DNA of 41,740 nt from a virus. The stretch is from IMG/VR virus record IMGVR_UViG_3300020421_000052, positions 1-41,740 of that record. One strand, 5' to 3'. Positions 20,675 to 29,298 of this stretch are shown in pieces. Every line of letters starts with the position of its first letter. The first letter of the stretch is position 1. Position numbers and translations under genes: made by a program. Under the pieces are notes generated by a model. It searched no databases, was not told the origin of the DNA, and saw only the letters and a list, made by a program, of their open reading frames with translations.

Positions 20675-23065
20675 ATGCCAACGGAAAAAAATCCTTTTGA
20701 TAAAATATCTCAAGTAGAAGAAGACGAAGACAAAATTGTTGACGAAATTATTAATGAACCTCTTCCTGATGAAAGTGTAGCAATGATGGAAGATGGGTCA
20801 GCAGTAGTTGACTTAATGGGTAACCCTGCTATTATGCCTGAAGAAGGTATGCCAGGTGGACATTATGATAACTTAGTTCCAACTCTTGATGAAGAACAAC
20901 TACAAGAGATTGGTGCAGATGTTTATGATAAGTACGAATCAGATAAAGAGTCAAGACAAGAATGGGAAGAAACTTTCCAAAGAGGTTTTGATTTACTAGG
21001 ATTAAAATTAAAAGAAACTTCAGAACCATTTGAAGGTGCATGTACTGCAGTTCATCCACTCTTAATAGAGTCAGCAGTGAAGTTTCAATCTAAAGCTTCT
21101 CAGGAATTATTTCCTGCAGGTGGACCAGTAATGTCTCAAATAATTGGAACTGAGACTGTAGAAAAACAACAACAAGCATCTCGTGTAAAACAGTTTATGA
21201 ATTATCAGTTAACTGACATGATGCCTGAATACTTTCATGAGTTTGAAAGAATGTTGTTTCACTTACCAATTATTGGTTCAGCATTTAAAAAGATTTATTA
21301 TGATTCATCATTAGACAGACCATGTTCAGAGTTTGTTCCTATTGACCAGTTCTATGTATCTTATCATGCTTCAGATTTAATGAAAGCAGATAGATATACA
21401 CATGTTATATTACGTAATCCAAATGACTTAGCTAAAGAAATTGATGCAGGTGTTTATGAAGATATGGATTTGCCTGAAGCACAACCAATAGAACAAACAT
21501 CAATGTCAATGAAGGTTGATGAGATTATGGGTACATCTATACCTGCTGACTCTGACCCTCAATATGTTTTATTAGAACAACATTGTTATTTAGATTTAGA
21601 TGATAGTGGTATTGGTTTACCTTATATTGTAACAGTTGAAGAAAGTTCAAGAAAAGTTTTATCTATTAGAAGAAACTATAATGAAGATGACCCAACTAAA
21701 CAAAAGAAAATGTTCTTTACACATTATAAGTTTGTTCCAGGTTTTGGTTTCTATGGTTTAGGTCTAATACATTTCTTAGGTAATCTTACAATGACTGCAA
21801 CTGCAGCTATGAGAAACTTAGTTGACTCAGGACAGTTTGCAACATTACCTGCTGGTTTTAAAGCTAAAGGTGTTAAAGTTGTAGGTGATAATGAGCCTCT
21901 ATCTCCTGGTGAGTTTAGAGATGTAGAAGCTACAGGTGTAGATTTAGCTAGAGCAATTGTACCTTTACCTTACAAAGAACCTTCTAATACTTTATATCAG
22001 ATGTTAGGTTTTGTTGCAGGTGCAGGACAAAAGTTTGCTGACAGTACAGAACAAGTAATTAATGATTCAACTAACTATGGTCCAGTTGGAACAACTATGG
22101 CATTGTTAGAAGCTTCAAGTAAATTTTTTAGTGCTATACATAAACGATTACATTATTCACAAAAAGAAGAATTTAAAATATTAGCAAGAATAAACTTTGA
22201 GTCTTTACCTGACTCATATCCTTACGAGGTTCCTGGTGCAAGTCCAACCATATTTAAAATGGACTTTGATGGTAAGATAGATGTCATTCCTGTAAGTGAC
22301 CCTAACATACCTTCAAGTGCTCATAGATTAATGCTTTCACAGTTGGCTCTTCAGTTAGCCAGTCAAGCACCACCAGGAACTTATAATATACAGGCATTAC
22401 ATAGAACAATATTACAAGCTGCAAATATGCCTAACTTGGAAGCTATACTTCCACCTAAAATACAGCCACAGGCACTTGACCCTGTATCAGATATACAGTC
22501 AGCAGTAAAAGGTATGCCAATAGCTGCATTTCCTGGACAAGACCATATGGCACATATTACAGTTAAGACTGCATTTTTATCTGACCCATTGAATGGTGGC
22601 AGTCCTATTATGGAAAAAGTAAAACCAGTTCTTGAAGCAAATATAAAAGAACATATGATTATGAGATACCAAGAACAAATTAATGGAATGGTATCAGGAG
22701 TAGCAACTGACCCTGCAACATTACAACAAGTTCAGGCTGAAGCTGCACAACAGATTTCACAAGCCAACCAAGCAATGGGTACAACGGAAACACCTGAACA
22801 ACAAATGGTTGAGCTTGAGAAACAAAGGCTTGACATTGAAAAAGAAAAACTTGGTCTTGAAGCCTTACAAGAAGCTGCTGAATTAGCAGTTAAACAAAGA
22901 GAACTGACTCTCAAAGAAGAAGAACAAGGTATTAAAGCAATTGAAAAAGGTGCTAACCAAATTCTAAAACAAACTGAAGGTCAGAAAAATAGACAAACAA
23001 AAGTTGCAACTCAAACTATAAAAACACTTGGTGACTTAGCCAAGGAAGAAATGAAAGGAGAATAG
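20675..23065 (+). CDS. Portal protein
   Basis: A 796-residue protein directly after terL. It has an acidic N-terminal stretch, a long mixed core (for example EEWEETFQRGFDLLGLKLKE, KFQSKASQELFPAGG), and a C-terminal region from about residue 680 to 790 that is a long Gln/Glu/Lys-rich coiled coil (EQQMVELEKQRLDIEKEK). Size, place and the C-terminal helical extension fit the portals of marine podoviruses, with a P22-like barrel extension. Twelve copies would form the DNA channel at one capsid vertex. Function by position and general resemblance; no single diagnostic motif exists for portals. The ribosome site is weak, but a promoter candidate lies just upstream. Confidence 0.85.
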   Translation: MPTEKNPFDKISQVEEDEDKIVDEIINEPLPDESVAMMEDGSAVVDLMGNPAIMPEEGMPGGHYDNLVPTLDEEQLQEIGADVYDKYESDKESRQEWEETFQRGFDLLGLKLKETSEPFEGACTAVHPLLIESAVKFQSKASQELFPAGGPVMSQIIGTETVEKQQQASRVKQFMNYQLTDMMPEYFHEFERMLFHLPIIGSAFKKIYYDSSLDRPCSEFVPIDQFYVSYHASDLMKADRYTHVILRNPNDLAKEIDAGVYEDMDLPEAQPIEQTSMSMKVDEIMGTSIPADSDPQYVLLEQHCYLDLDDSGIGLPYIVTVEESSRKVLSIRRNYNEDDPTKQKKMFFTHYKFVPGFGFYGLGLIHFLGNLTMTATAAMRNLVDSGQFATLPAGFKAKGVKVVGDNEPLSPGEFRDVEATGVDLARAIVPLPYKEPSNTLYQMLGFVAGAGQKFADSTEQVINDSTNYGPVGTTMALLEASSKFFSAIHKRLHYSQKEEFKILARINFESLPDSYPYEVPGASPTIFKMDFDGKIDVIPVSDPNIPSSAHRLMLSQLALQLASQAPPGTYNIQALHRTILQAANMPNLEAILPPKIQPQALDPVSDIQSAVKGMPIAAFPGQDHMAHITVKTAFLSDPLNGGSPIMEKVKPVLEANIKEHMIMRYQEQINGMVSGVATDPATLQQVQAEAAQQISQANQAMGTTETPEQQMVELEKQRLDIEKEKLGLEALQEAAELAVKQRELTLKEEEQGIKAIEKGANQILKQTEGQKNRQTKVATQTIKTLGDLAKEEMKGE

Positions 23066-23066
23066 A

Positions 23067-23204
23067 ATGAGTGAAATAATTAAAGGTCCTAAACAAGGAC
23101 AAGGCTATGGTGACTGGTCTAAAATACCTAGTAACGAATATTCAGTTCGTTGTAAAAAAGGTATTCTAAGACAAGACCCACCTGATAGTTATAAAGTTAA
23201 ATAA
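23067..23204 (+). CDS. Hypothetical 45-residue protein
   Basis: Frame from ATG 23067-23069 to TAA 23202-23204, with AAAGGAG nine bases upstream, right after the portal stop. The product is polar and glycine-rich at first (KGPKQGQGYGDWSKIPS) with one cysteine and a basic end. Similar short proteins follow the portal in other marine phages as I recall. Function unknown. Confidence 0.6.
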   Translation: MSEIIKGPKQGQGYGDWSKIPSNEYSVRCKKGILRQDPPDSYKVK

Positions 23205-23209
23205 TAACT

Positions 23210-23416
23210 ATGATACATAAAATTATTTCTGAGATTGAGAAGGAATTAAATCTGGAAGTAAGTCAAATTCAAAAATCATTAGGGGATGGTAATTGTGAAG
23301 ACTATCCTCGTTATCAACAAATGGTAGGTTCAATTACTGGATTGAATATGGCTATAGCTATAACTAAAAATGTTTATAAAAATATGATTGATGGAGATGA
23401 TGATGAGAACACCTAA
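23210..23416 (+). CDS. Conserved small helical protein
   Basis: A 68-residue protein: helix (IHKIISEIEKELNLEVSQIQ), then SLGDGNCEDYPRYQQMVG, then a helix rich in Ala and Ile and an acidic end. The pattern with the central DGNCEDYPRYQ is conserved in marine phages and often lies between portal and head genes, suggesting a structural or assembly role. It overlaps the co-chaperonin gene by 14 bases. Confidence 0.65.
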   Translation: MIHKIISEIEKELNLEVSQIQKSLGDGNCEDYPRYQQMVGSITGLNMAIAITKNVYKNMIDGDDDENT

Positions 23417-23819
23417 ATTAGAAAATGCTATTAAAAATAATGATTGGATTGAAGATGCAGAAAAACCTGACCCAGAAGTTTTACCTAACTTGCCTGGCTA
23501 CCACATATTGGTTCGCCCTGTTTCGGTAAAAAGTAAAACTAAAGGTGGTTTATTATTGCCTGATTCAGTTAAAGATGATGTAGCTTATTTAACTACAGTA
23601 GGTAAAGTTTTAACAATAGGTGATTTAGCTTATGAAGATAAAGATAAATTTCCAAATGGTAAATGGTGTGACGTAGGAGACTACGTTTGTTATGCTAGAC
23701 ATGCAGGTCAAAAACTTTATTACAAGGGTGTAAGACTATTATTATTATTTGATGACCAAGTAATGATGAAAGTTGATGACCCTACTAATTTAGATATGAC
23801 ATATAACTTAGCTAAATAA
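23403..23819 (+). CDS. GroES-like co-chaperonin
   Basis: A 138-residue protein from ATG 23403 (GGAG six bases upstream; earlier in-frame ATGs overlap the site). After about 28 residues comes a GroES fold: PGYHILVRPVSV, the mobile-loop segment KSKTKGGLLLPDS with GGLLL at residues 48-52 (compare GGIVL in GroES), then VGDYVCYARHAGQKL and LLLLFDDQVMMKV. Like T4 gp31, it could replace host GroES so that GroEL folds the phage capsid protein, which fits its place among head genes. N- and C-terminal extensions are longer than in bacterial GroES. Identity is clear; the client is inferred. Confidence 0.85.
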   Translation: MRTPKLENAIKNNDWIEDAEKPDPEVLPNLPGYHILVRPVSVKSKTKGGLLLPDSVKDDVAYLTTVGKVLTIGDLAYEDKDKFPNGKWCDVGDYVCYARHAGQKLYYKGVRLLLLFDDQVMMKVDDPTNLDMTYNLAK

Positions 23820-23820
23820 A

Positions 23821-24018
23821 ATGAAGTACAAACTAAAAGAAGCTTTTCTAGCTCATGCAGAAGGACATGTAAAAAAACATATTGCAAATGTAGATGTTCT
23901 ATTAAATAATTCTGTAGGAGTTAGTCAACATGGAGACATCATTAGTGAGATTGAAAAAGAACTTGAACAAGTTTCTAAGTATGAAGATTTAATTTCAATG
24001 ATGAATAAATACTTTTAA
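23821..24018 (+). CDS. Hypothetical small helical protein
   Basis: A 65-residue protein starting one base after the co-chaperonin stop. MKYKLKEAFLAHAEGHVKKH, then IANVDVLLNNSVGVSQHGD and a charged helix, is a pattern known from marine phages next to head genes. No motif suggests an activity. Confidence 0.65.
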   Translation: MKYKLKEAFLAHAEGHVKKHIANVDVLLNNSVGVSQHGDIISEIEKELEQVSKYEDLISMMNKYF

Positions 24019-24031
24019 TAAGGAGGAGAAA

Positions 24032-24154
24032 ATGAAACTAACTAAAAACATTATAAGATTTCGTAACCTTTTAATTAAAATACCAAAGGCTATGAAAGGT
24101 ATCTATGATGGTTCTGAGAATCGTTGGGGATATAGAAAGATTAACAATGACTAA
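24032..24154 (+). CDS. Hypothetical 40-residue basic protein
   Basis: Frame from ATG 24032-24034 to TAA 24152-24154, with a very strong AAGGAGGAG site. Basic and helical (MKLTKNIIRFRNLLIKIPKA), ending in an aromatic polar part (ENRWGYRKIND-like). Overlaps the next gene by 8 bases. Confidence 0.6.
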   Translation: MKLTKNIIRFRNLLIKIPKAMKGIYDGSENRWGYRKINND

Positions 24155-24404
24155 ATTATGTGCAAGGGGGAAAAATGCTGCGAAACGTAAATTTAAAGTT
24201 TATCCTAGTGCGTATGCAAATGCGTATGCTTCTAAAATCTGTGCAGGAAAAATTAAAGACCCTAGTGGTAAGAAGCGAAAAGATTGGAAAGGCAGTGCAA
24301 AGAGCATGGCAAAAGGTAAAAGAGTGGGTAAGCCACAAGGTAAAATTGCTAAAGGTTGTGGTGCTGTTATGGAGAATAGACGAAAGCGAACTAAGTATAC
24401 TTAG
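24147..24404 (+). CDS. Small basic Cys-containing marine phage protein
   Basis: An 85-residue protein from ATG 24147, in the last codons of the previous gene. LCARGKNAAKRKFKVYPSAY, then ANAYASKICAGKIKDPSG, and a lysine-rich end are a hallmark of a small family in marine phages. Strongly basic with paired cysteines, so nucleic-acid or head-interior association is plausible. Function unknown. Confidence 0.7.
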   Translation: MTKLCARGKNAAKRKFKVYPSAYANAYASKICAGKIKDPSGKKRKDWKGSAKSMAKGKRVGKPQGKIAKGCGAVMENRRKRTKYT

Positions 24405-24450
24405 TGATAAATATAAAAAACAAAAAGGTAAAAGACCTGAAGAGGTATAG
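24358..24450 (+). CDS. Possible 30-residue frame bridging two basic genes
   Basis: Continues the +1-shifted frame past the stop of the previous gene to TAG 24448-24450. GTG starts at 24358 or 24361 follow AAAGG, giving a product ending in WRIDESELSILSDKYKKQK and GKRPEEV. It would fill the gap 24405-24450, and its C-terminal half reads like protein rather than noise. Weakly supported. Confidence 0.35.
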   Translation: MVLLWRIDESELSILSDKYKKQKGKRPEEV

Positions 24451-24732
24451 ATGAAAAAGAAAAAAGGTGGTGGACTTAAAAAATGGTTTAAAGAAGACTG
24501 GGTAGATATATCTACTGGTAAATCATGTGGTCGTAAATCAGCTAAATCATCAAAAAGAAAATACCCAGTATGTAGACCAAAGGCAGTTGCAAATAAAATG
24601 ACTGCAGGACAAAAGGCTGCAGCAGTAAAAAGAAAAAGGGCAAAGACTAATGTAGGACCTAAACCAACTTCTATTAGGTACCCTATTAGTGCAAGTGGAC
24701 GAAAACAAAAAGTAAAAAAGAAAAGGGGATAA
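24451..24732 (+). CDS. DUF5872-like basic protein
   Basis: A 93-residue very basic protein: LKKWFKEDWVDISTGKSCGR, then KRKYPVCRPKAVANK, then an Ala/Lys-rich tail. The WVDISTGKxCGR and YPVCRP pieces with one cysteine each match my memory of DUF5872, found in marine phages and some algal viruses. Possible zinc or nucleic-acid binding via the cysteines; function unproven. Follows the other small basic gene. Confidence 0.7.
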   Translation: MKKKKGGGLKKWFKEDWVDISTGKSCGRKSAKSSKRKYPVCRPKAVANKMTAGQKAAAVKRKRAKTNVGPKPTSIRYPISASGRKQKVKKKRG

Positions 24733-24736
24733 AAAA

Positions 24737-25204
24737 ATGATTGACCCATTTACAGCTTTTGCAGCTTTGAAGGGAGCTACAGAAGCTATATCAAGTGGTA
24801 TTAAAACAGGTAAAGATTTAATGAATATGTCAGGGTCTGTTGCAAAATGGGCAAAGGCAGAAGCAAGTCTTCAAGTTATATCAAGTGAAAAACCTAAAGG
24901 TTTAAATAAGTTATTTGGTAAACTTACAGGTGCTGAACAAAATGCTATTGATGCACATTTTAGAAAAGAAGAAGCAAAAAGAATTAGAGATGAAATGAGA
25001 CAAATGTTTTTGCTATATGGTTCACCTGGTCAATGGGAAAGATTACAAAAAGAAATTGCAGTTGAAAGAAAAAGACAAGCAGATTTTTTGAAACAAAAAA
25101 TAGCTGCAGCAAAAAGAAAAAAGAATATTATTTTATGGACAATTGCTGGAATATTAGGATTGGGTTTTCTAGCAGTTGAATATTATATAATTACCAATCT
25201 ATAA
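24737..25204 (+). CDS. Conserved structural-type protein with C-terminal membrane helix
   Basis: A 155-residue protein with a good AAAGGGG ribosome site. MIDPFTAFAALKGATEAISS begins a helical, alanine-rich part; the middle is a charged helix (RKEEAKRIRDEMRQMF, ERKRQADFLKQKIAAAKRKK) and the last 25 residues form one membrane helix (IILWTIAGILGLGFLAVEYY). Proteins with this start are common in cyanophages and other marine phages, of unknown role. The membrane end suggests a virion protein that touches the host membrane, or a membrane anchor. Confidence 0.7.
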   Translation: MIDPFTAFAALKGATEAISSGIKTGKDLMNMSGSVAKWAKAEASLQVISSEKPKGLNKLFGKLTGAEQNAIDAHFRKEEAKRIRDEMRQMFLLYGSPGQWERLQKEIAVERKRQADFLKQKIAAAKRKKNIILWTIAGILGLGFLAVEYYIITNL

Positions 25205-25214
25205 AGGAGCAAAA

Positions 25215-25337
25215 ATGAAAAAAGCAAAAATGAGAATGGCTGGTGGCAAAAAAGTTAAAATGGGTTATGCTGGTGGCAAAAAAGTTAAGATGATGAAAGC
25301 TGGTGGTAAAGTTCCAATTATACATGGACCAAAATAA
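25215..25337 (+). CDS. 40-residue repeat peptide (AGGKKVKM repeats)
   Basis: Frame from ATG 25215-25217 to TAA 25335-25337 with AAAGGAG upstream. The product carries three tandem units of the form AGGKKVKM or AGGKV at residues 9-16, 19-26 and 29-32, ending in PIIHGPK. It is extremely basic and glycine-rich, with no predicted fold. Related GGKV-type tails end two other proteins in this window (30688-31248 and 31251-31673). Confidence 0.7.
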   Translation: MKKAKMRMAGGKKVKMGYAGGKKVKMMKAGGKVPIIHGPK

Positions 25338-25339
25338 GT

Positions 25340-26002
25340 ATGTCTCATCTTATATCCAATATACCTTTTTTTAGGTGTTGGGTAAGGAAGGAGTTTACTC
25401 ATAATCATCAGGCTTATCATGGGGAATATTTACATGCATTAGCTATCGCAGTTAACTGTATGCCTGATAGATGTTTAAGTTTCCAAGTTGTATTTACAGG
25501 TTGTGAAGCTGAAGAACAAAATTTACATGGTGGTGCAATGTGGGCACGTATGCCAATAACAGGTTTAATAGGTGATATACCATTAGATGAATGGACACCA
25601 CCTATGGAAACACATTATGCTCAACCTTGGGATTGTCCTAGTCATAATCATAGTATTGTAGTTATGGATAGAATTAGTTCAAGTCCTTGGATGTGTAAAG
25701 TAAATGGTGAATTTTATACTGGTAAATATTATTTTACAGTTGACTTCACTGATAGTGCAGTAGCAGATGACCCTGCACAACATAAACAATCACATGTTTT
25801 ACATTTAACATCTGGTCCATATAAAGGTGCAATAGTAGCTTTACCTAACAATAGAGTTAGAGTTACAAGTCCTGCAATGTGGTCAGCAGGTGAAGGTGCT
25901 CCAGACTTTGTACCTTCTCAATATAAACATACTGCTGAATCTCATGATGATTATATGGATGTAAATAAAACTTTTGATAATTTATATAATAAGGATAAAT
26001 AA
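25340..26002 (+). CDS. Conserved marine phage protein, probably virion or head associated
   Basis: A 220-residue protein starting two bases after the repeat peptide. Rich in His, Cys, Trp and Pro: SHLISNIPFFRCWVRKEF, YLHALAIAVNCMPDRCLSFQ, THYAQPWDCPSHNH, and near the end DDYMDVNKTFDNLY. The family recurs in marine phage head regions as far as I know, without a proven role. The many His and Cys residues may bind metal. No signal or membrane segment. Confidence 0.7.
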   Translation: MSHLISNIPFFRCWVRKEFTHNHQAYHGEYLHALAIAVNCMPDRCLSFQVVFTGCEAEEQNLHGGAMWARMPITGLIGDIPLDEWTPPMETHYAQPWDCPSHNHSIVVMDRISSSPWMCKVNGEFYTGKYYFTVDFTDSAVADDPAQHKQSHVLHLTSGPYKGAIVALPNNRVRVTSPAMWSAGEGAPDFVPSQYKHTAESHDDYMDVNKTFDNLYNKDK

Positions 26003-26134
26003 ATGCATTATACTGCAAGATTAAAAAAAGTAATAAAAGGTTTGAAAAAAGCAACTAAGTTACATGCTCAACAAGCCAAGATACTTGAAGGTATTGAAAA
26101 AGACCAGAGAGTAAGATATAAAAATAAAAAATAG
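26003..26134 (+). CDS. 43-residue basic helical peptide
   Basis: Frame from ATG 26003-26005 to TAG 26132-26134, starting directly at the previous stop, with AAGGATAAATAA upstream. The product is one long basic helix (ARLKKVIKGLKKATKLHAQQ, then AKILEGIEKDQ) and a lysine-rich end. I recall similar peptides in marine phages. Function unknown. Confidence 0.6.
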   Translation: MHYTARLKKVIKGLKKATKLHAQQAKILEGIEKDQRVRYKNKK

Positions 26135-26138
26135 ATAC

Positions 26139-26167
26139 TTGTATGTTATTATAACATATAGTATTAT
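26139..26167 (+). promoter_or_regulatory. Promoter candidate of the capsid operon
   Basis: TTGTAT (26139-26144), 17 bases, TATTAT (26162-26167), in the 82-base gap before the scaffold gene. The spacer contains the dyad TATGTTA/TAACATA (26142-26158). Same -35 form and spacing as the candidates at 20617 and 39026, so a shared late promoter type is possible. Confidence 0.5.
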
Positions 26168-26216
26168 ATAACATTAAACTTTGCGTAATCGTTTGGTTCG
26201 CATCAACGGAGATAAA

Positions 26217-27239
26217 ATGGAAGTAGAAAAAAAGGAAGAATGGAGTGACATTGACACTTCACAACCTGAAACTAAAGAAGAAGATAAAGTAGACTTTGAG
26301 GTTGAAAAAACTTCTGAAGATAAAGAAGAAAAGGTTGAAGCTGTAGTTGAAGAAAAACCTGTAGCTGAAACTAAAACTGAAACGAAGGAAGATACTCAAC
26401 CAGAGGAACAACCTGATGAAGCTAAAGACATTGAGTCTGAAAGAGCACAAAAAAGAATACGTCAGTTAGTTCGTCAAAGAAAAGAAAAGGAAGAAGAAGT
26501 TGCCAGACTTTTAGCTGATAAACAAGAACTAGAAAAAAGACTTACTACAAACCAAAGTAATCAATTTGATTTAACTAAGACAAGTATTGAGTCTCAAGAA
26601 AAAAGTTTAGAAAATCAACTTAATCTTGCTAAACAAAACTACTTAGATGCTTTTGAAAAAGATGACAAGAATCAATTATTAAAAGCACAAGAAGCTTTAA
26701 ATGAAGCACAGATTAATTTAAATAATGTAAAATCAAATAAGGTAAGTTTTGAAAAAGATTACGAGAATTACCAGAACGCAGTTAAACAACAGCCTGTTCA
26801 ACAATCTCAACCTCAACAACCCCAATACGACCCTAAAGCAGTTGCATGGGCAGAAAAGAATGAATGGTTTGGTCAAGACAAAATGATGACTGCTGCAGCA
26901 TTAGCTTTAGATGCTCAGTTAAAAGAAGAAGGTTTTGACCCTGCAGATGATGACTTTTATGGAGAAGTTGATAATAGACTTAAAGAAGCATTTCCAAATA
27001 AGTTAAAAACATCTGAACAGGAAACTCAACAAGTTCGTCAGAAGGCTACGTCAAGTCCTTCCCAAGTGGTAGCAGGAACATCTCGCACTCCTGCTTCTAA
27101 GAAAATCAAACTATCTCAAGAAGATGTTAGATTAGCTAATAAATGGAATATACCACTAGACAAGTATGCGAAAGAAAAGTCTAAAGTAGAGACTGGAGAA
27201 GAGTATACAACAATAACAACACAAATGCGTAGGAGTTAA
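26217..27239 (+). CDS. Capsid scaffolding protein
   Basis: A 340-residue protein from ATG 26217 (GGAG five bases before; the open frame extends back to 26181 without a site). The first third is highly acidic with Glu/Lys runs, the middle is a long charged coiled coil (from about residue 85 to 195), and a conserved-looking part AVAWAEKNEWFGQDKMMTAA followed by ALDAQLKEEGFDP precedes a basic end. Acidic, helical proteins directly upstream of the major capsid gene are scaffolds that guide procapsid assembly and leave before packaging. Call from composition and position. Confidence 0.8.
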   Translation: MEVEKKEEWSDIDTSQPETKEEDKVDFEVEKTSEDKEEKVEAVVEEKPVAETKTETKEDTQPEEQPDEAKDIESERAQKRIRQLVRQRKEKEEEVARLLADKQELEKRLTTNQSNQFDLTKTSIESQEKSLENQLNLAKQNYLDAFEKDDKNQLLKAQEALNEAQINLNNVKSNKVSFEKDYENYQNAVKQQPVQQSQPQQPQYDPKAVAWAEKNEWFGQDKMMTAAALALDAQLKEEGFDPADDDFYGEVDNRLKEAFPNKLKTSEQETQQVRQKATSSPSQVVAGTSRTPASKKIKLSQEDVRLANKWNIPLDKYAKEKSKVETGEEYTTITTQMRRS

Positions 27240-27241
27240 AA

Positions 27242-27733
27242 ATGGCTATTAATAAAATAAAACGTAATGAAGAAACTAGACAAGCAACATCAAAAGAAGA
27301 AAATTATTCATTTGAAGATACTGGTCTATTAGATATACCTCAATCTGTAACTGATAAATTTGCAAATCAAGGTATGTCATTAAGATGGATTAGAATAGAT
27401 TTAAATGGACAAGATGATTATAAAAATGTTGGTAAAAGACAACGTGAAGGTTGGACATTTGTTACACCTGATGAAGTCCCTGAACTAGGTTCTACAACTG
27501 CTATTAAAGAAGGTGGCAGATATAATGGAGTCGTTTCCAGTGGTGATGTAGCATTAGCAAAAATGCCTACAGACAAAATGATAGCTAGGCAAGAGCATTA
27601 TATAAAAAAGCACCAACAACAAGAAGATTCATTAGATTCTACTTTACGTGCTCAATCTGATTCTCGTATGCCAATAACTAACTCAAGTAAATCAACTGTT
27701 ACAAAAGGTCGTGAACCTCGTTTTCAAAGATAG
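27242..27733 (+). CDS. Conserved head-region protein
   Basis: A 163-residue protein between scaffold and decoration protein, with a GTAGGAG site. Core: MSLRWIRIDLNGQDDYKNVG, then REGWTFVTPDEVPEL, and GRYNGVVSSGDVALAKMPTD, followed by a polar helical tail. Such proteins lie here in many marine podoviruses and are likely minor head components or assembly factors; I know no proven role. Confidence 0.7.
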   Translation: MAINKIKRNEETRQATSKEENYSFEDTGLLDIPQSVTDKFANQGMSLRWIRIDLNGQDDYKNVGKRQREGWTFVTPDEVPELGSTTAIKEGGRYNGVVSSGDVALAKMPTDKMIARQEHYIKKHQQQEDSLDSTLRAQSDSRMPITNSSKSTVTKGREPRFQR

Positions 27734-27774
27734 TTTGTAACATATATTAATAATACTTACGAAGGAGATAACAA

Positions 27775-28356
27775 ATGAGTGCAAGTAAAGCATTATTTGG
27801 AATGGTCCCTTTAAGAAAAGTTGGTTCTAATTACAATTCTACTGCTCAAACTCAGTATAATATTGCTAATGGACTAGCTTCTAATATCTTTCATGGAGAC
27901 CTCGTAACGATTTCTGCTGGTAATATTACACCAGTAGCAACAACAACTGACTATGCAGTAGGTGTTTTTATGGGATGTGAATATACAGACCCAACTTCAA
28001 AACAACCTACGTTTAGTCGTCACTTTCCTGCAAATACTTCAAGTGCTATTGGTAACCCAGTAGGATTTGTTGTTGATGACCCTTATGCTACATTTATGAT
28101 ACAAGCAGATGCGTCAGTTACTGCAGGTGATATTCAATCACAAAACTTTGCTGTGACTTTAGGTAGTGGTAGCACGATTACTGGTAATTCAGGTTTTGGT
28201 ATTAAAGCTGCAAGTAGAGCAACAACTACTAAAGCTGTAAGACCTATAGCAGTAATTGATGAACCAGGCAATGCCTTATCAGGTACTGATGGTGCATTCC
28301 CTAAACTTGAAGTCAAAATCGTCCAACATTGGATGAAACGTCAGGCAACAGCATAA
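27775..28356 (+). CDS. Head decoration or stabilising protein
   Basis: A 193-residue, beta-rich, Ala/Thr/Ser-rich protein with an excellent AAGGAG site. SASKALFGMVPLRKVGSNYN, later NIFHGDLVTISAG and VGVFMGCEYTDP, and a barrel-like middle (ITPVATTTDYAVG) look like a capsid-bound decoration protein. It is placed directly before the major capsid gene, as decoration proteins are. No cysteine pair or enzyme motif. Role inferred from position and composition. Confidence 0.7.
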   Translation: MSASKALFGMVPLRKVGSNYNSTAQTQYNIANGLASNIFHGDLVTISAGNITPVATTTDYAVGVFMGCEYTDPTSKQPTFSRHFPANTSSAIGNPVGFVVDDPYATFMIQADASVTAGDIQSQNFAVTLGSGSTITGNSGFGIKAASRATTTKAVRPIAVIDEPGNALSGTDGAFPKLEVKIVQHWMKRQATA

Positions 28357-28374
28357 CATAGAAGGAGAAATAAT

Positions 28375-29283
28375 ATGGCTATAAATAGAGCAAGTATTGC
28401 TAAACAACTTCTTCCAGGACTTAATGCTGTATTTGGTGTTGAGTATGGTGATGTTAATGACGAACATACACCCCTATTTGAAACTGAAAACTCAGATAGG
28501 TCTTTTGAAGAAGAAGTGTTATTCACAGGGTTCGGCACAGCTCCAGTAAAATCTGAAGGTGCTGCTGTTTCTTTTGATGATGCACAAGAATCGTTCACAG
28601 CTAGATATAACCACGAAACAGTGGCTTTAGCTTTTTCAATTACTGAAGAAGCAATGGAAGATAATCTATATGATACTTTCGCTAAAGTTCGTTCTCGTGC
28701 ACTAGCAAGAGCAATGGCTAACACAAAACAAGTAAAAGCAGCTACAATCTTTAACCAAGGTTTTACTGCTGGTGACACTGCAATTGGAGATGGTCAAGCA
28801 TTCTTCTCTGCGTCTCACCCTGTTGTTGGTGGTGGCACACAAAGTAACCTACTAGCTGCAGCAGATTTAGCTGAAGCAGCTTTGGAAACTGCATTAATCG
28901 CAATTGATGGAACTAAAGATGACAGAGGTATCTTAGTTGGTGCACAAGCTGTATCTTTACATATCCCATCTGACCTAAAATTTACTGCTGATAGGCTTCT
29001 AGCTTCTCCAGGTAAAGTTGGGTCTGCAAATAACGACATTAATGCAATCAGAAATATGGGAGTAATTCCTGATGGTTATTATGTAAACAGAAGGTTTACA
29101 AATTCCAACGATTACTTTCTTAAAACTGACGTACCTAATGGTACTAAAATGTTTGTTAGAGTTCCTCTACAAACTAAAATGGAACCAGATTTTGATACTG
29201 GTAACGTCAGATTTAAAGCAAGAGAGAGATACTCTTTTGGTGTTTCTGACTGGAGAGGATTTTATGGTTCTCAAGGAGCCTAA
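28375..29283 (+). CDS. Major capsid protein (HK97 fold expected)
   Basis: A 302-residue protein with the strong site AGAAGGAG. It follows the scaffold and decoration genes and has the length and composition of HK97-type capsid proteins: an N-terminal arm (AINRASIAKQLLPGLNAVFG), a long spine helix region (FSITEEAMEDNLYDTFAKVR), a peripheral domain with GFTAGDTAIGDGQAFFSASH, and a beta C-terminal part ending FKARERYSFGVSDWRG. The pattern recalls Mu gpT-type head proteins. An intrinsic terminator follows. Fold assignment is inferred; the structural role is well supported. Confidence 0.85.
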   Translation: MAINRASIAKQLLPGLNAVFGVEYGDVNDEHTPLFETENSDRSFEEEVLFTGFGTAPVKSEGAAVSFDDAQESFTARYNHETVALAFSITEEAMEDNLYDTFAKVRSRALARAMANTKQVKAATIFNQGFTAGDTAIGDGQAFFSASHPVVGGGTQSNLLAAADLAEAALETALIAIDGTKDDRGILVGAQAVSLHIPSDLKFTADRLLASPGKVGSANNDINAIRNMGVIPDGYYVNRRFTNSNDYFLKTDVPNGTKMFVRVPLQTKMEPDFDTGNVRFKARERYSFGVSDWRGFYGSQGA

Positions 29284-29298
29284 TCCAAATTATATAAG

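Noticed and set aside
24156-24749. Minus-strand frame of 197 codons opposite the basic proteins
   Set aside because: It is the antisense image of the lysine-rich genes on the plus strand (Phe/Leu-rich translation), opposite to the direction of the arm.
28341-28778. Minus-strand frame of 145 codons opposite the capsid gene
   Set aside because: Antisense of the major capsid gene, no ribosome site, composition typical of a shadow frame.
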